Below, piece by piece: positions 6,829 through 12,919 of a stretch of DNA of 12,955 bases. The translations under genes were made by a program, and so were the position numbers. Below the pieces are notes generated by a model, which saw nothing but the letters and a program-made list of their open reading frames with translations, was not told the origin of the DNA and did not search any database. The DNA is taken from NCBI GenBank assembly GCA_031274385.1, contig JAISQH010000659.1, forward strand, positions 1-12,955. Reading direction: 5' to 3'. This stretch comes from Planctomycetaceae bacterium (lineage in GTDB: Bacteria; Planctomycetota; Planctomycetia; Pirellulales; Thermoguttaceae). Numbering within the stretch: the first letter of the stretch is position 1; each line of letters begins with the position of its first letter.

Positions 6829-7647
6829 CTATGGTAATTCAAATAATTTCGATTCAATCGTTGCGAGATCGTTGTAGTCTGGAATAATCCAATCAGCCCC
6901 CGCCCGTAAAAGTTGGTCTCGTTTCCACAAATCAATTCCGCTCCGCGCCGTCTCGTTCGACGCAACCCCAATCGCAAAACCGCCAACCTTTTTAACCTCA
7001 CACGTTTCCGTGTGACCATCGCCAAAACCCAAAAGTTCGGCTCCCGTCAGTTGATTTTCCCTCAAAATCCGGTCAACCAACAATGCCTTGGAAAAAGAAG
7101 ACGGCGTTTTTTGACCGCCGTAAATGCCGCCGTCAAAATAGTCCGAAAGCCGAAGCAACCGGACGTCTTCCCGAACCAATTCTTCTTCGGTTCCGCTCAC
7201 AAGATAAAGTTTCAAACCACGCCGTTGAAGCATCGCCAAAAGACCGTAAGTCCCCGGTACAACAAATTCCTGAGGATCAACCCCGTTGCGAATCTGATCA
7301 TGACGCCGCCGGACAATCTCAAAAAGAAATTGATAATATTCACGAAGATAATCTTCCGGCTCAGAAGGAATTCCCCCAAACTCCCGAATCACCTGAACTA
7401 AAGAATAAAATTGATAAATCGGCTGTTGACCAATTTGCAACTCAATATGACTTTTAGCAACTTCTTCCAATTCGGTTTCCGAACGAAGTTTTCCTTGCGG
7501 TGTGTCCCTCAGATATTTGAGAAATAACCCAATTAAAATCGGATGCCAACCCGCACGGATGACACTAAGTGTTCCGTCAAAGTCAAGCATCGCCGCCTTA
7601 GGACAAACAACAGGATGTTCACCGTGAACAATTTCAATCGAAGACAT
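6829..7647 (-). CDS. HAD-superfamily hydrolase (probable phosphatase)
   Basis: This encodes 272 residues with all four HAD motifs: motif I DFDGTL (nucleophile D22, acid D24), motif II SGT (S151), motif III Lys (K187 in SSFSKALL) and motif IV GFGDGHTE (D210). Residues about 35-130 form a helical cap between motifs I and II, as in the C1-cap, phosphoglycolate-phosphatase-like group. It would use Mg2+ and an aspartyl-phosphate intermediate to dephosphorylate a small metabolite; the substrate is unknown. It begins 46 bases after the ASKHA gene stop and ends 16 bases before the phosphoesterase, so it is the middle gene of an operon. The sequence just upstream of its ATG is a C-rich heptamer repeat on the coding strand and shows no Shine-Dalgarno. 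The second Met, at residue 20 next to motif I, would delete a plausible beta-strand, so the first Met is kept. Confidence 0.9.
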   Translation of the reverse strand: MSSIEIVHGEHPVVCPKAAMLDFDGTLSVIRAGWHPILIGLFLKYLRDTPQGKLRSETELEEVAKSHIELQIGQQPIYQFYSLVQVIREFGGIPSEPEDYLREYYQFLFEIVRRRHDQIRNGVDPQEFVVPGTYGLLAMLQRRGLKLYLVSGTEEELVREDVRLLRLSDYFDGGIYGGQKTPSSFSKALLVDRILRENQLTGAELLGFGDGHTETCEVKKVGGFAIGVASNETARSGIDLWKRDQLLRAGADWIIPDYNDLATIESKLFELP

Positions 7648-7650
7648 TGG

Positions 7651-7685
7651 GGGATGTGGGATGTGGGGAGTGGGGAGTGGGAAAA
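7651..7685. repeat. Heptamer repeat filling the ASKHA-HAD gene spacer
   Basis: Five units in register: GGGATGT at 7651 and 7658, GGGGAGT at 7665 and 7672, and GGGAAAA at 7679. The array occupies most of the 46-base gap within the operon. On the transcribed strand it is C-rich and lies directly upstream of the HAD start codon. It shares period and GGGA core with the array at 782-844. Confidence 0.8.
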
Positions 7686-7693
7686 TCGTTTAA

Positions 7694-9418
7694 TTATTCT
7701 GGTGTTTGTGCTTTTTCAAAAAGCATTGCATCGGCATAGACGTTGGCAAAATCAGGGAGGGAAGCGAGTTCGATATGGCGGGCGTGCTGTGACAGGCGGA
7801 GCGATTCGTCACGGTATCGGGAATCCAGCAACGATAAACGCGCTCCGGCAAGTGAGGTGTTGCCGCAAAACCGAATCCACTCCAATGGAACCTCGCTCGG
7901 TAATAACCCGATCCGTTGCGCCGCCTCAGGACGAATAAAACTGCCAAATCCGCCGCCGACATAAAACGTTTCAATATGACTCGGTTGAAGTCCGTGCTGC
8001 CGCAACAACAACTGAATTCCGGCTCGAATGGCTCCGGTTGCCAATTGAAGTTGCCGAATATCACGCTGCGTCAACAAAATTGCTTCGCCAAGCCCCGAAA
8101 CTTCGTCCGATGCCAAAACAAAAGACGGTTTATCGCCTGTTATCCTCCAATATTGCAAAAACGGCGAATCCGCTTTGACATGGAACTGACCGTTCGGTTT
8201 AATCAAACCGTGCCGCAATAATTCTGAAACGGCATCAATCAAACCGCTGCCGCAAAGACCTTTTGGGGGTTGGTTTCCGATTGTGGAGACGATTAATTCT
8301 CCGGTTGGAGCGGTTGGTACTCCGGTTCCGTTTGGTTCTTTTATTTGGAGTTTGACCCGATCAATCGCTCCGGGAACCGCCAACATTCCATATTCAATGC
8401 GTCCGCCTTCAAATGCCGGTCCTGCTGCGGTTGCTGCGGTGTCGATTTCGCCGTTGTAACATAAGACCAACTCGCCGTTGGTTCCGATGTCGATCAAAAA
8501 AAAGGAACGCGGTTCTTTTGGCGGCGAATCGTTTCGTTTTTTTTCGGATGGTTCCTGATTTTTCTCGGATTTTTTGGGATTTTCTTCCAATTGTTCCCGG
8601 CTTTTTTTGTGAATGGCGGTTGCAAGCACTCCGGCAACAATATCACCGCCAACGAAACCGCCGAAAATCGGAAACGTTTCGACAATTCCGTTCGGGGCAA
8701 TGTTTAATCCGATGTCGTGTCCTGAACAAACCGGAAATTCCGAGATCGGAGCTATGAACGGAGCAAAACCGAGCGGTGACGGATCAATACCGAGAAAAAG
8801 ATGTTCCATGACTGTGTTACCGGCAACGGAAACGAGTGAAATGTCGGTAACGGCAATACCGGCTTTTTCTACCAGTTCCGCCAACATTCCGTTGACGGCG
8901 TCAACGATCAATCCTTGCAATGTTGCCAAAAAGGCGGGTTCTTCAATAACTTTTTGAATTCTTGTAATAACATCGTCGCCGTAATTCCGTTGCGGGTTAG
9001 CGCGGAAAACTGCCCAAACGGTGTTTGGGTTACTAAAGTCGTGCAATTCGGCAGCCAGAGTGGTTGTTCCGATATCAACTGCAACTCCGAAACGATGACC
9101 GACACGTTTTATGATTTCATGTTGCTCGTTATCCAGAAACGATTCTGTTTGCACGACGACTGTTTTTTCGTTGTGCCGCAACGCGGTTTCGGGAATAGTC
9201 ACGTCGAGATGATTCTCAACGGTTATTTGACAAGCCAATTGTTCATTTCCGTTGACGCGGAGTTTGCATTTCCCGCAGGTTCCGGCACCGCCGCAATCTG
9301 TTCGAAGCAAGAACCCCGCTTCAGCTGCCGCAACCGTCAATCGGGTTCCCGGCAAAACATGAACCGTTTGAGGTGTTCTGACGTTGCTTTCAGGATGAAA
9401 ATGAACAAGATAAATCAT
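7694..9418 (-). CDS. 2Fe-2S ferredoxin / ASKHA ATPase (DUF4445, corrinoid-activation type)
   Basis: With the ATG at 9418 the protein has 574 residues; an upstream in-frame TTG at 9445 would add nine. The N-terminus is a plant-type ferredoxin with Cys at 42, 48, 51 and 63 (DCGGAGTCGKC then LAC). The rest is an actin-like ATPase fold: VAVDIGTTTLAAEL (about 112-125), VAGNTVMEHLFLG (about 198-210), GGFVGGDIVAG, LIDIGTNGEL (about 308-317), GLCGSGLIDA and VGGGFGSF. RACo, RamA and relatives with this architecture use ATP to drive electron transfer to inactive Co(II) corrinoid proteins. A Lys/Glu/Pro-rich insert (about 272-305) precedes the DIGTNGE motif and is not typical. No corrinoid protein or methyltransferase is in the window, so the partner is unknown. 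It is the first gene of an operon with the HAD and phosphoesterase genes. Confidence 0.88.
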   Translation of the reverse strand: MIYLVHFHPESNVRTPQTVHVLPGTRLTVAAAEAGFLLRTDCGGAGTCGKCKLRVNGNEQLACQITVENHLDVTIPETALRHNEKTVVVQTESFLDNEQHEIIKRVGHRFGVAVDIGTTTLAAELHDFSNPNTVWAVFRANPQRNYGDDVITRIQKVIEEPAFLATLQGLIVDAVNGMLAELVEKAGIAVTDISLVSVAGNTVMEHLFLGIDPSPLGFAPFIAPISEFPVCSGHDIGLNIAPNGIVETFPIFGGFVGGDIVAGVLATAIHKKSREQLEENPKKSEKNQEPSEKKRNDSPPKEPRSFFLIDIGTNGELVLCYNGEIDTAATAAGPAFEGGRIEYGMLAVPGAIDRVKLQIKEPNGTGVPTAPTGELIVSTIGNQPPKGLCGSGLIDAVSELLRHGLIKPNGQFHVKADSPFLQYWRITGDKPSFVLASDEVSGLGEAILLTQRDIRQLQLATGAIRAGIQLLLRQHGLQPSHIETFYVGGGFGSFIRPEAAQRIGLLPSEVPLEWIRFCGNTSLAGARLSLLDSRYRDESLRLSQHARHIELASLPDFANVYADAMLFEKAQTPE

Positions 9419-9424
9419 CTCCCC

Positions 9425-9452
9425 ATTGTCCCGAATTGCTTTCAATTGTCAA
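9425..9452 (-). promoter_or_regulatory. Possible leaderless promoter of the ASKHA operon
   Basis: Read on the minus strand, TTGACA (9452-9447) is followed after 16 bases by GACAAT (9430-9425, four of six matches to TATAAT). The -10-like box ends six bases before the ATG at 9418, so transcription would begin at about the start codon. That would make a leaderless mRNA and support the ATG start over TTG 9445. The -10 match is weak. Confidence 0.25.
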
Positions 9453-9480
9453 GGCAGTTTTCTATCGGCAATGTTACATC

Positions 9481-9746
9481 GGTAACTGTCTATTTTATTT
9501 TGCGCGCAAAGACGCAAAGAGTCAAACGAACGCCTTTTCGCATCAAGTAATCAATTTGTGGTATTCTACCACGAAAAACACGAAACATCACGAAAAATAC
9601 TAATAGGTTGTCAATCGTTTATAATGAAAAATGAGAACAAAAATGTTTCGTGTTTTTTCGTGCTTTTCGTGGTTACAAGTTAAAACCAACCTTGAAATTC
9701 TTTGCGTCTTTGCGCGCAATCTTGAAAAACAAAATAGACAAGTACC
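9481..9746. repeat. Nested inverted-repeat element with CACGAAA inner arms
   Basis: The outer arm TTGCGCGCAAAGACGCAAAG (9500-9519) is the exact reverse complement of 9700-9719. The pairing extends outward through GGTAACTGTCTATTTT (from 9481) against AAAATAGACAAGTACC near 9731-9746, with mismatches. An inner pair of 28 bases, 9568-9595 against 9646-9673, matches at 25 positions and consists of ACCACGAAAA/CACGAAA units. The whole could fold into one long hairpin or cruciform in the spacer between the divergent ASKHA and acetyltransferase genes. It is noncoding; the short frames inside it are low-complexity translations of the repeat. Confidence 0.85.
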
Positions 9747-9802
9747 CTTCGTGTTCTTTGCGCTTTTGTGCGAAACATTAAAAAACAAAAGAGACAGTTA
9801 CC
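9699..9802. repeat. Two tandem copies of the outer repeat arm
   Basis: TCTTTGCGTCTTTGCGCGCAA followed by AAAACAAAATAGACAAGTACC (9699-9746) is repeated imperfectly at 9755-9802 as TCTTTGCGCTTTTGTGCGAA followed by AAAACAAAAGAGACAGTTACC. The second copy ends 37 bases before the acetyltransferase start. Its terminal AGACAGTTACC matches the left outer arm at 9481 better than the first copy does. Confidence 0.75.
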
Positions 9803-9838
9803 TTTTTGAAAAATGCAGTAGAGAGGAATGTTATTAAT

Positions 9839-10357
9839 ATGTTTGATACATTAGTAAAAATAAATTGTTATTCTAAGAGTCAATTGCTGAAAAAAGCAGC
9901 CGGTCATTTGCTGGAAAAATTCTATTGTTGTGAGATTAATTGCGCTGAAATAGACAAAAGCGTCTTGTTTGCTCATCACGCTCGCGGATGTACGATTATT
10001 GCGTCAAAAATTTGTGAGAATGTTGTCATCTATCAAAATGTAACAATCGGGTCAAATTTGAGATTTAACAAAATTAGTAATGAGTGGGAAAATGTTGGTA
10101 ATCCGATTATTGGTCAAAACGTGGTCATTGCTGACGGAGCAAAAATTTTAGGACCAATAATCATCGGTGAAAATTCTGTTGTAGCAGCCGGTGCAATCAT
10201 TACAAAAGATATGCCCGCCAACAGCATCGTGTACGGCGTGAATCAACATAAACCTAAAGATGCCAACTACGATTTAATATTTAACTCGAATATGATCAAC
10301 TTTGAAAAAATAATAGAAGCCAATCATAAATTGATAGCAAAATTTAACGGAAAATAA
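9839..10357 (+). CDS. Hexapeptide-repeat acetyltransferase, serine acetyltransferase-like
   Basis: This encodes 172 residues from ATG 9839, preceded by GAGAGG at 9821-9826; an in-frame TTG at 9806 overlaps the upstream repeat and is less likely. After a short helical N-terminus (SQLLKKAAGHLLEKF), residues about 40-150 form a left-handed beta-helix of hexapeptide units, with VVIYQNVTIGSN, NPIIGQNVVIADGAKIL and IIIGENSVVAAGAIIT, ending in NSIVYG. The HHARG and IYQNVTIG segments resemble CysE and serine-acetyltransferase-like enzymes, including those of surface-polysaccharide loci. These use acetyl-CoA to acetylate a hydroxyl or amino group. The usual long N-terminal CysE domain is absent, so sugar or polysaccharide acetylation is as likely as cysteine synthesis. 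The gene is unusually AT-rich (about 33% GC over its first 240 bases) and flanked by repeats, suggesting horizontal acquisition. Confidence 0.82.
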   Translation: MFDTLVKINCYSKSQLLKKAAGHLLEKFYCCEINCAEIDKSVLFAHHARGCTIIASKICENVVIYQNVTIGSNLRFNKISNEWENVGNPIIGQNVVIADGAKILGPIIIGENSVVAAGAIITKDMPANSIVYGVNQHKPKDANYDLIFNSNMINFEKIIEANHKLIAKFNGK

Positions 10358-10362
10358 TTCGC

Positions 10363-10413
10363 AGGAAGATAAGGGAAGTTTTAGATATTCTTTCATTACT
10401 TTCTTACCTTCCT
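10363..10413 (+). terminator. Stem-loop after the acetyltransferase gene
   Basis: AGGAAGATAAGGGAAG at 10363-10378 pairs with CTTTCTTACCTTCCT at 10399-10413, with a few mismatches, across a 20-base AT-rich loop. It begins six bases after the stop codon. No strong T-run follows, so it may act as a terminator or an mRNA 3' stabiliser. Confidence 0.5.
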
Positions 10414-10462
10414 GTACAAAATTCCTGATTATTTCATTTTCAAAGAATATTGTTTTCTTCTC

Positions 10463-10493
10463 TTTTTCGTGTATGTTCGTGTCTTTCGTGGTT
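10463..10493. repeat. CACGAAA-family repeat fragment
   Basis: The bases read TTTTTCGTGTATGTTCGTG then TCTTTCGTGGTTG, the reverse-complement arm of the same family seen at 9646-9674 and 11583-11614. It lies in the spacer between the convergent acetyltransferase and SDR genes. No opposite arm is evident nearby. Confidence 0.7.
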
Positions 10494-10514
10494 GACGATG
10501 ATTGCGTTGTCGTA

Positions 10515-11306
10515 CTAAAACCAGGAACAAGTAAAGCCGCCGTCAACATAAACAGTAGAACCGGTCATATAACTTCCTGCCTTTTTCGACAAAAGAAGTA
10601 ATGCGGCACCAACGAGTTCGTCGGGAGTTCCGTAACGCCGCATCGGGGTTCCACGCATGATGTTGTCAACCCGTTCGGCGTCAAGCAACTTGCGATTTTG
10701 CTCCGCCGGAAAAAAACCGGGACAAATCGAATTGACCCGAATCTTTCGCGTCGCAAATTCCTGTGCAATATTTTGCGTCAAATTGACAACTCCGGCTTTA
10801 GAAGCAGCATAAGCAAAAACCCGCGAAAGCGGTCGGTCAGAATTAACACTGCCAATATTCAAAATGGCTCCGCCCTCTTTGTTGGCAAGCATCGATTCAA
10901 TGAAAACCTGACAGGATTCCATCATTCCTTTGAGATTAACCGCAAAAATTTTGTCCCATTGATCGGGATCAATTTCGAGGAAGGGCGTACCGACATTGAT
11001 TCCGGCGCAGTTGACAAGCATATCAACTTTTCCGGTAATCTTGAGCGATTCCGCAAGCAAATCCTTGATCGATGCCCGTTGGGTGATGTTGACAACACAA
11101 TACGAAGCGTTCACATGAAGAGCCTTCAGTTTTTCGATTCGGCTTTTGCAGGCGTCTTCGCCCATGTCGGCAACAACAACATGCGCCCCAGCCTGTCCAA
11201 GACCGGCTGCCAACGCCCCGCCAAGTTCGCCAGCCCCGCCAATCACAACAGCAACCTCGCCTTCCAGCCCAAAAAGATTGCTCAAATATTCCGATGAATT
11301 TAACAT
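10515..11306 (-). CDS. Short-chain dehydrogenase/reductase (SDR family)
   Basis: This encodes 263 residues, a typical classical SDR. The nucleotide-binding loop is GGAGELGG (23-30) after strand VAVVI. Asp47 at the end of the second strand suggests preference for NAD(H). NCAG (99-102) is a variant of NNAG. The catalytic residues are Asn124, Ser153, Tyr166 and Lys170 (YAASK), followed by the PGFF loop (197-200) and a C-terminal VDGGF. All catalytic residues are present. The N-terminal LFGLEGEVAVV resembles gluconate/mannonate-type sugar-acid SDRs, but the substrate is not defined. It appears to be a single gene, with a spacer of nearly 390 bases upstream holding a GTTGAC palindrome and a palindromic repeat element. 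The ATG is preceded by a weak AGAAG-type site on the minus strand. Confidence 0.92.
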   Translation of the reverse strand: MLNSSEYLSNLFGLEGEVAVVIGGAGELGGALAAGLGQAGAHVVVADMGEDACKSRIEKLKALHVNASYCVVNITQRASIKDLLAESLKITGKVDMLVNCAGINVGTPFLEIDPDQWDKIFAVNLKGMMESCQVFIESMLANKEGGAILNIGSVNSDRPLSRVFAYAASKAGVVNLTQNIAQEFATRKIRVNSICPGFFPAEQNRKLLDAERVDNIMRGTPMRRYGTPDELVGAALLLLSKKAGSYMTGSTVYVDGGFTCSWF

Positions 11307-11367
11307 AGTGTCACTTCTTCTTTCGGTTCCTAAAAAACAAACCGGTAAAAGGTTTTATCTTACTTAT

Positions 11368-11388
11368 GGTTGACCGTTGACCGTCAAC
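11368..11388. promoter_or_regulatory. GTTGACC direct repeat and palindrome, possible operator
   Basis: GTTGACC occurs twice in direct orientation (11369 and 11376), and GTTGAC-C-GTCAAC (11376-11388) is a perfect 6+1+6 palindrome. It lies 62 bases upstream of the SDR start, a reasonable operator position. It may instead be a remnant of another heptamer tandem repeat. Confidence 0.35.
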
Positions 11389-11480
11389 AATCAAAAAAAG
11401 CGTTTGTTATTCTATCCTTAAAATCAGAAAACACAAGCCGATATGCCCCATCTTTATTTTTCTGCCGTTTTCATTTCTAA

Positions 11481-11636
11481 AGGCAACTTCTAAAAACTCT
11501 TTTTTAACCACGAAAATCACGAAAAAGCACGAAAGGTTTTTTGTTATCACTTTTTTATTACAAACGATTTACAGTATTTGTAATTTTCGTGAAATTTCGT
11601 GTGTTTCGTGGTTAGTCTCGGTTTTTAGAAGTTCCC
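11481..11636. repeat. MITE-like 156-bp palindromic element
   Basis: The ends are inverted: AACTTCTAAAAAC at 11485-11497 is the exact reverse complement of 11621-11633. Inside each end lies TTAACCACGAAA or its complement, followed by two more CACGAAA units, giving arms of about 50 bases with scattered mismatches around an AT-rich centre (about 11537-11580). It carries no gene. The left end recurs at 6085. The structure resembles a non-autonomous mobile element, but no transposase or confident target duplication is visible. Confidence 0.8.
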
Positions 11637-11693
11637 TAAAATAAAATGTCCCGACTGATTCAAAATTCCAAAAAATCCACAATAAACGGGGAA

Positions 11694-12158
11694 TTATCGG
11701 GCGATGTTTTCTAATTCGGTAAAGACGTTTTTGGCTTCCAACCAATTTGTCCAACCTTCACGCCAAACGAGCATTGTTGGTTCGATACGGTGTTCCTGAA
11801 TCCAGGTGTGGATCATTTGTCCTGTTGCCGGACCGTATTGCGGTCCGCCGGGAACCTGAACATACCAAACCACCGTCTGATCTTGCAAGATCGGATTGGT
11901 AATTCCGTCGGATTTTGGAATTGGTTGCGTTGTCGCTGCCAACGGTTCCGGCTGTACGGTTGCTGCCGGAGCAACCGGATTGGAAACAACCGGGGTGGAA
12001 TTGGCGGGATTTTCATTGAGTTCCTTGCTGCTCTTTCGCGTGCTTTGCAAAGGAATAATAAGCCGCGCCCCACATTCAGGACAAAAACCGGCTTTACCCG
12101 CTAAATGTTCTTTAACATTCAATTTGTGTCCGTTCGGACAAAAAAAACGAATACCCAT
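11694..12158 (-). CDS. Zinc-ribbon and GYF_2 (DUF4339) domain protein
   Basis: This encodes 154 residues in three parts. Residues 1-37 form a zinc ribbon (FFCPNGHKL with Cys7 and His11, then FCPECGARL with Cys26 and Cys29). Residues about 40-92 are a Pro/Ala/Thr-rich linker (PVAPAATVQPEPLAATTQP), probably disordered. Residues about 97-150 match the GYF_2 pattern: WYVQVPGGPQYGP, then HTWIQEHRIEPTMLVWREGWTNW. GYF_2 domains are thought to bind proline-rich or other peptides, and this zinc-ribbon/GYF arrangement is common in planctomycetes, where its function is unknown. There is no signal peptide or membrane segment, so it is probably cytosolic. No Shine-Dalgarno is evident. It looks monocistronic, between the cupin gene (141-base gap) and the repeat-rich spacer before the SDR gene. 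Confidence 0.85.
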   Translation of the reverse strand: MGIRFFCPNGHKLNVKEHLAGKAGFCPECGARLIIPLQSTRKSSKELNENPANSTPVVSNPVAPAATVQPEPLAATTQPIPKSDGITNPILQDQTVVWYVQVPGGPQYGPATGQMIHTWIQEHRIEPTMLVWREGWTNWLEAKNVFTELENIAR

Positions 12159-12299
12159 AATTTTACGAGGATGTTAATAAGAATCAGGTGGTCGTTGTTA
12201 CAGGAACATTTTTTAACCTATTTCAATATTTTTCAATTTTTCAACAAGTCGAATAAAATGTACTAAAACTTACCAAAACGTACAGGATTTCCACTCCGT

Positions 12300-12839
12300 T
12301 TACGGGCGGTTTTGCGATGGTTTATCGGGAACAAGTTGAGTGCCGGAAGGACCAACAGCGGTTGTTTGAACAATAACGTCTTCATCTTTCGCCCAAGTGA
12401 AATGAGGAACACCGGCAGGTTCTGTCAAAAAACTGCCGGGCGGAAGCGCAACAAGTTTTTGTGCGTCAAATTCTTCGCCAATACCATAATAATACGTTCC
12501 CGAAAGAACAACAACTGTCCGCGAATCAGTGTGGCGATGCGGAATAATTTGTTTTCCTTTCGGAATAATGGTTCGTGTGACATAAAGACCTTCCGCTTTC
12601 GGGTCGCCAAGCAATGTGACGGTTCGCGGAGCGGTGCTGCCTTGCTGCTGGGGTTGCCAGCGGATGTCGTCCGGGCAAAAAAACAAAAGCGGAATCGCCG
12701 GCTTTTCCGAAACCAAATCTCTGACCGGCTCTTTGGGTTGTAACTTTTGCGGCGGTATCGAACGGGTTCGCTGACCGCCAAAAAGAACAACGCAAAAAAT
12801 TGAAAAAACAACAATAAAATAAAATGAATTTCGTTGCAT
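12300..12839 (-). CDS. Secreted cupin-domain protein
   Basis: This encodes 179 residues with an N-terminal hydrophobic segment (residues 6-21, FYFIVVFSIFCVVLFG) that is probably a signal peptide or anchor. The C-terminal two-thirds is a cupin: IIPHRHTDSRTVVVLSG (His101, His103), then LPPGSFLTEPAGVPHF (His146), the three histidines expected to bind metal. The usual motif-1 glutamate is absent (TDSRT follows the HRH). The closest pattern is the group of small periplasmic cupins with a VLSGTYYYGIGEEFD segment. Activity is unknown; a sensor, isomerase or dioxygenase role cannot be told apart. It is preceded by a good promoter match at 12919-12892 and has no clear Shine-Dalgarno. The gene is complete and appears monocistronic. 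Confidence 0.85.
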   Translation of the reverse strand: MQRNSFYFIVVFSIFCVVLFGGQRTRSIPPQKLQPKEPVRDLVSEKPAIPLLFFCPDDIRWQPQQQGSTAPRTVTLLGDPKAEGLYVTRTIIPKGKQIIPHRHTDSRTVVVLSGTYYYGIGEEFDAQKLVALPPGSFLTEPAGVPHFTWAKDEDVIVQTTAVGPSGTQLVPDKPSQNRP

Positions 12840-12891
12840 GATTTGAGTTATTGATTTAATGTGTTGATATTATTTTTGTATTATTTTTTGT

Positions 12892-12919
12892 AATATATCA
12901 GCAAAAAATCCGCTTTCAA
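12892..12919 (-). promoter_or_regulatory. Candidate sigma70 promoter for the cupin gene
   Basis: On the minus strand TTGAAA (12919-12914) and TATATT (12897-12892) are separated by 16 bases, each matching five of six consensus positions. The predicted start would leave a leader of about 45 bases before the ATG at 12839. The surrounding sequence is very AT-rich, so chance matches are possible. Confidence 0.4.

Larger units (their letters stand above)
11307..11693. other. Intergenic region upstream of the SDR gene
   Basis: No protein gene is supported. The region contains the GTTGACC repeat/palindrome at 11368-11388 and the 156-bp inverted-repeat element at 11481-11636. Between them (about 11389-11480) is AT-rich sequence with no recognisable feature. 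The remaining 11637-11693 lies just past the stop of the zinc-ribbon/GYF gene and shows no clear terminator. Confidence 0.6.

Noticed and set aside
8915..9550. 211-codon plus-strand open frame
   Set aside because: It is opposite the ferredoxin and first ATPase motifs of the ASKHA gene, and its end runs into repeat sequence.
9600..9788. Short minus-strand frame containing NHEKHEKTR
   Set aside because: This is the translation of the CACGAAA repeat family, a known kind of spurious peptide, not a gene.
9481..9802. Insertion sequence with transposase
   Set aside because: No open frame in the element resembles a transposase; it is only repeats.
10698..11297. 199-codon plus-strand open frame
   Set aside because: It is fully antisense to the SDR gene, which has all of its catalytic motifs.
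11569..11754. Short minus-strand frame containing NHETHEI
   Set aside because: It overlaps the palindromic element and the end of the zinc-ribbon/GYF gene. The peptide is repeat-derived.
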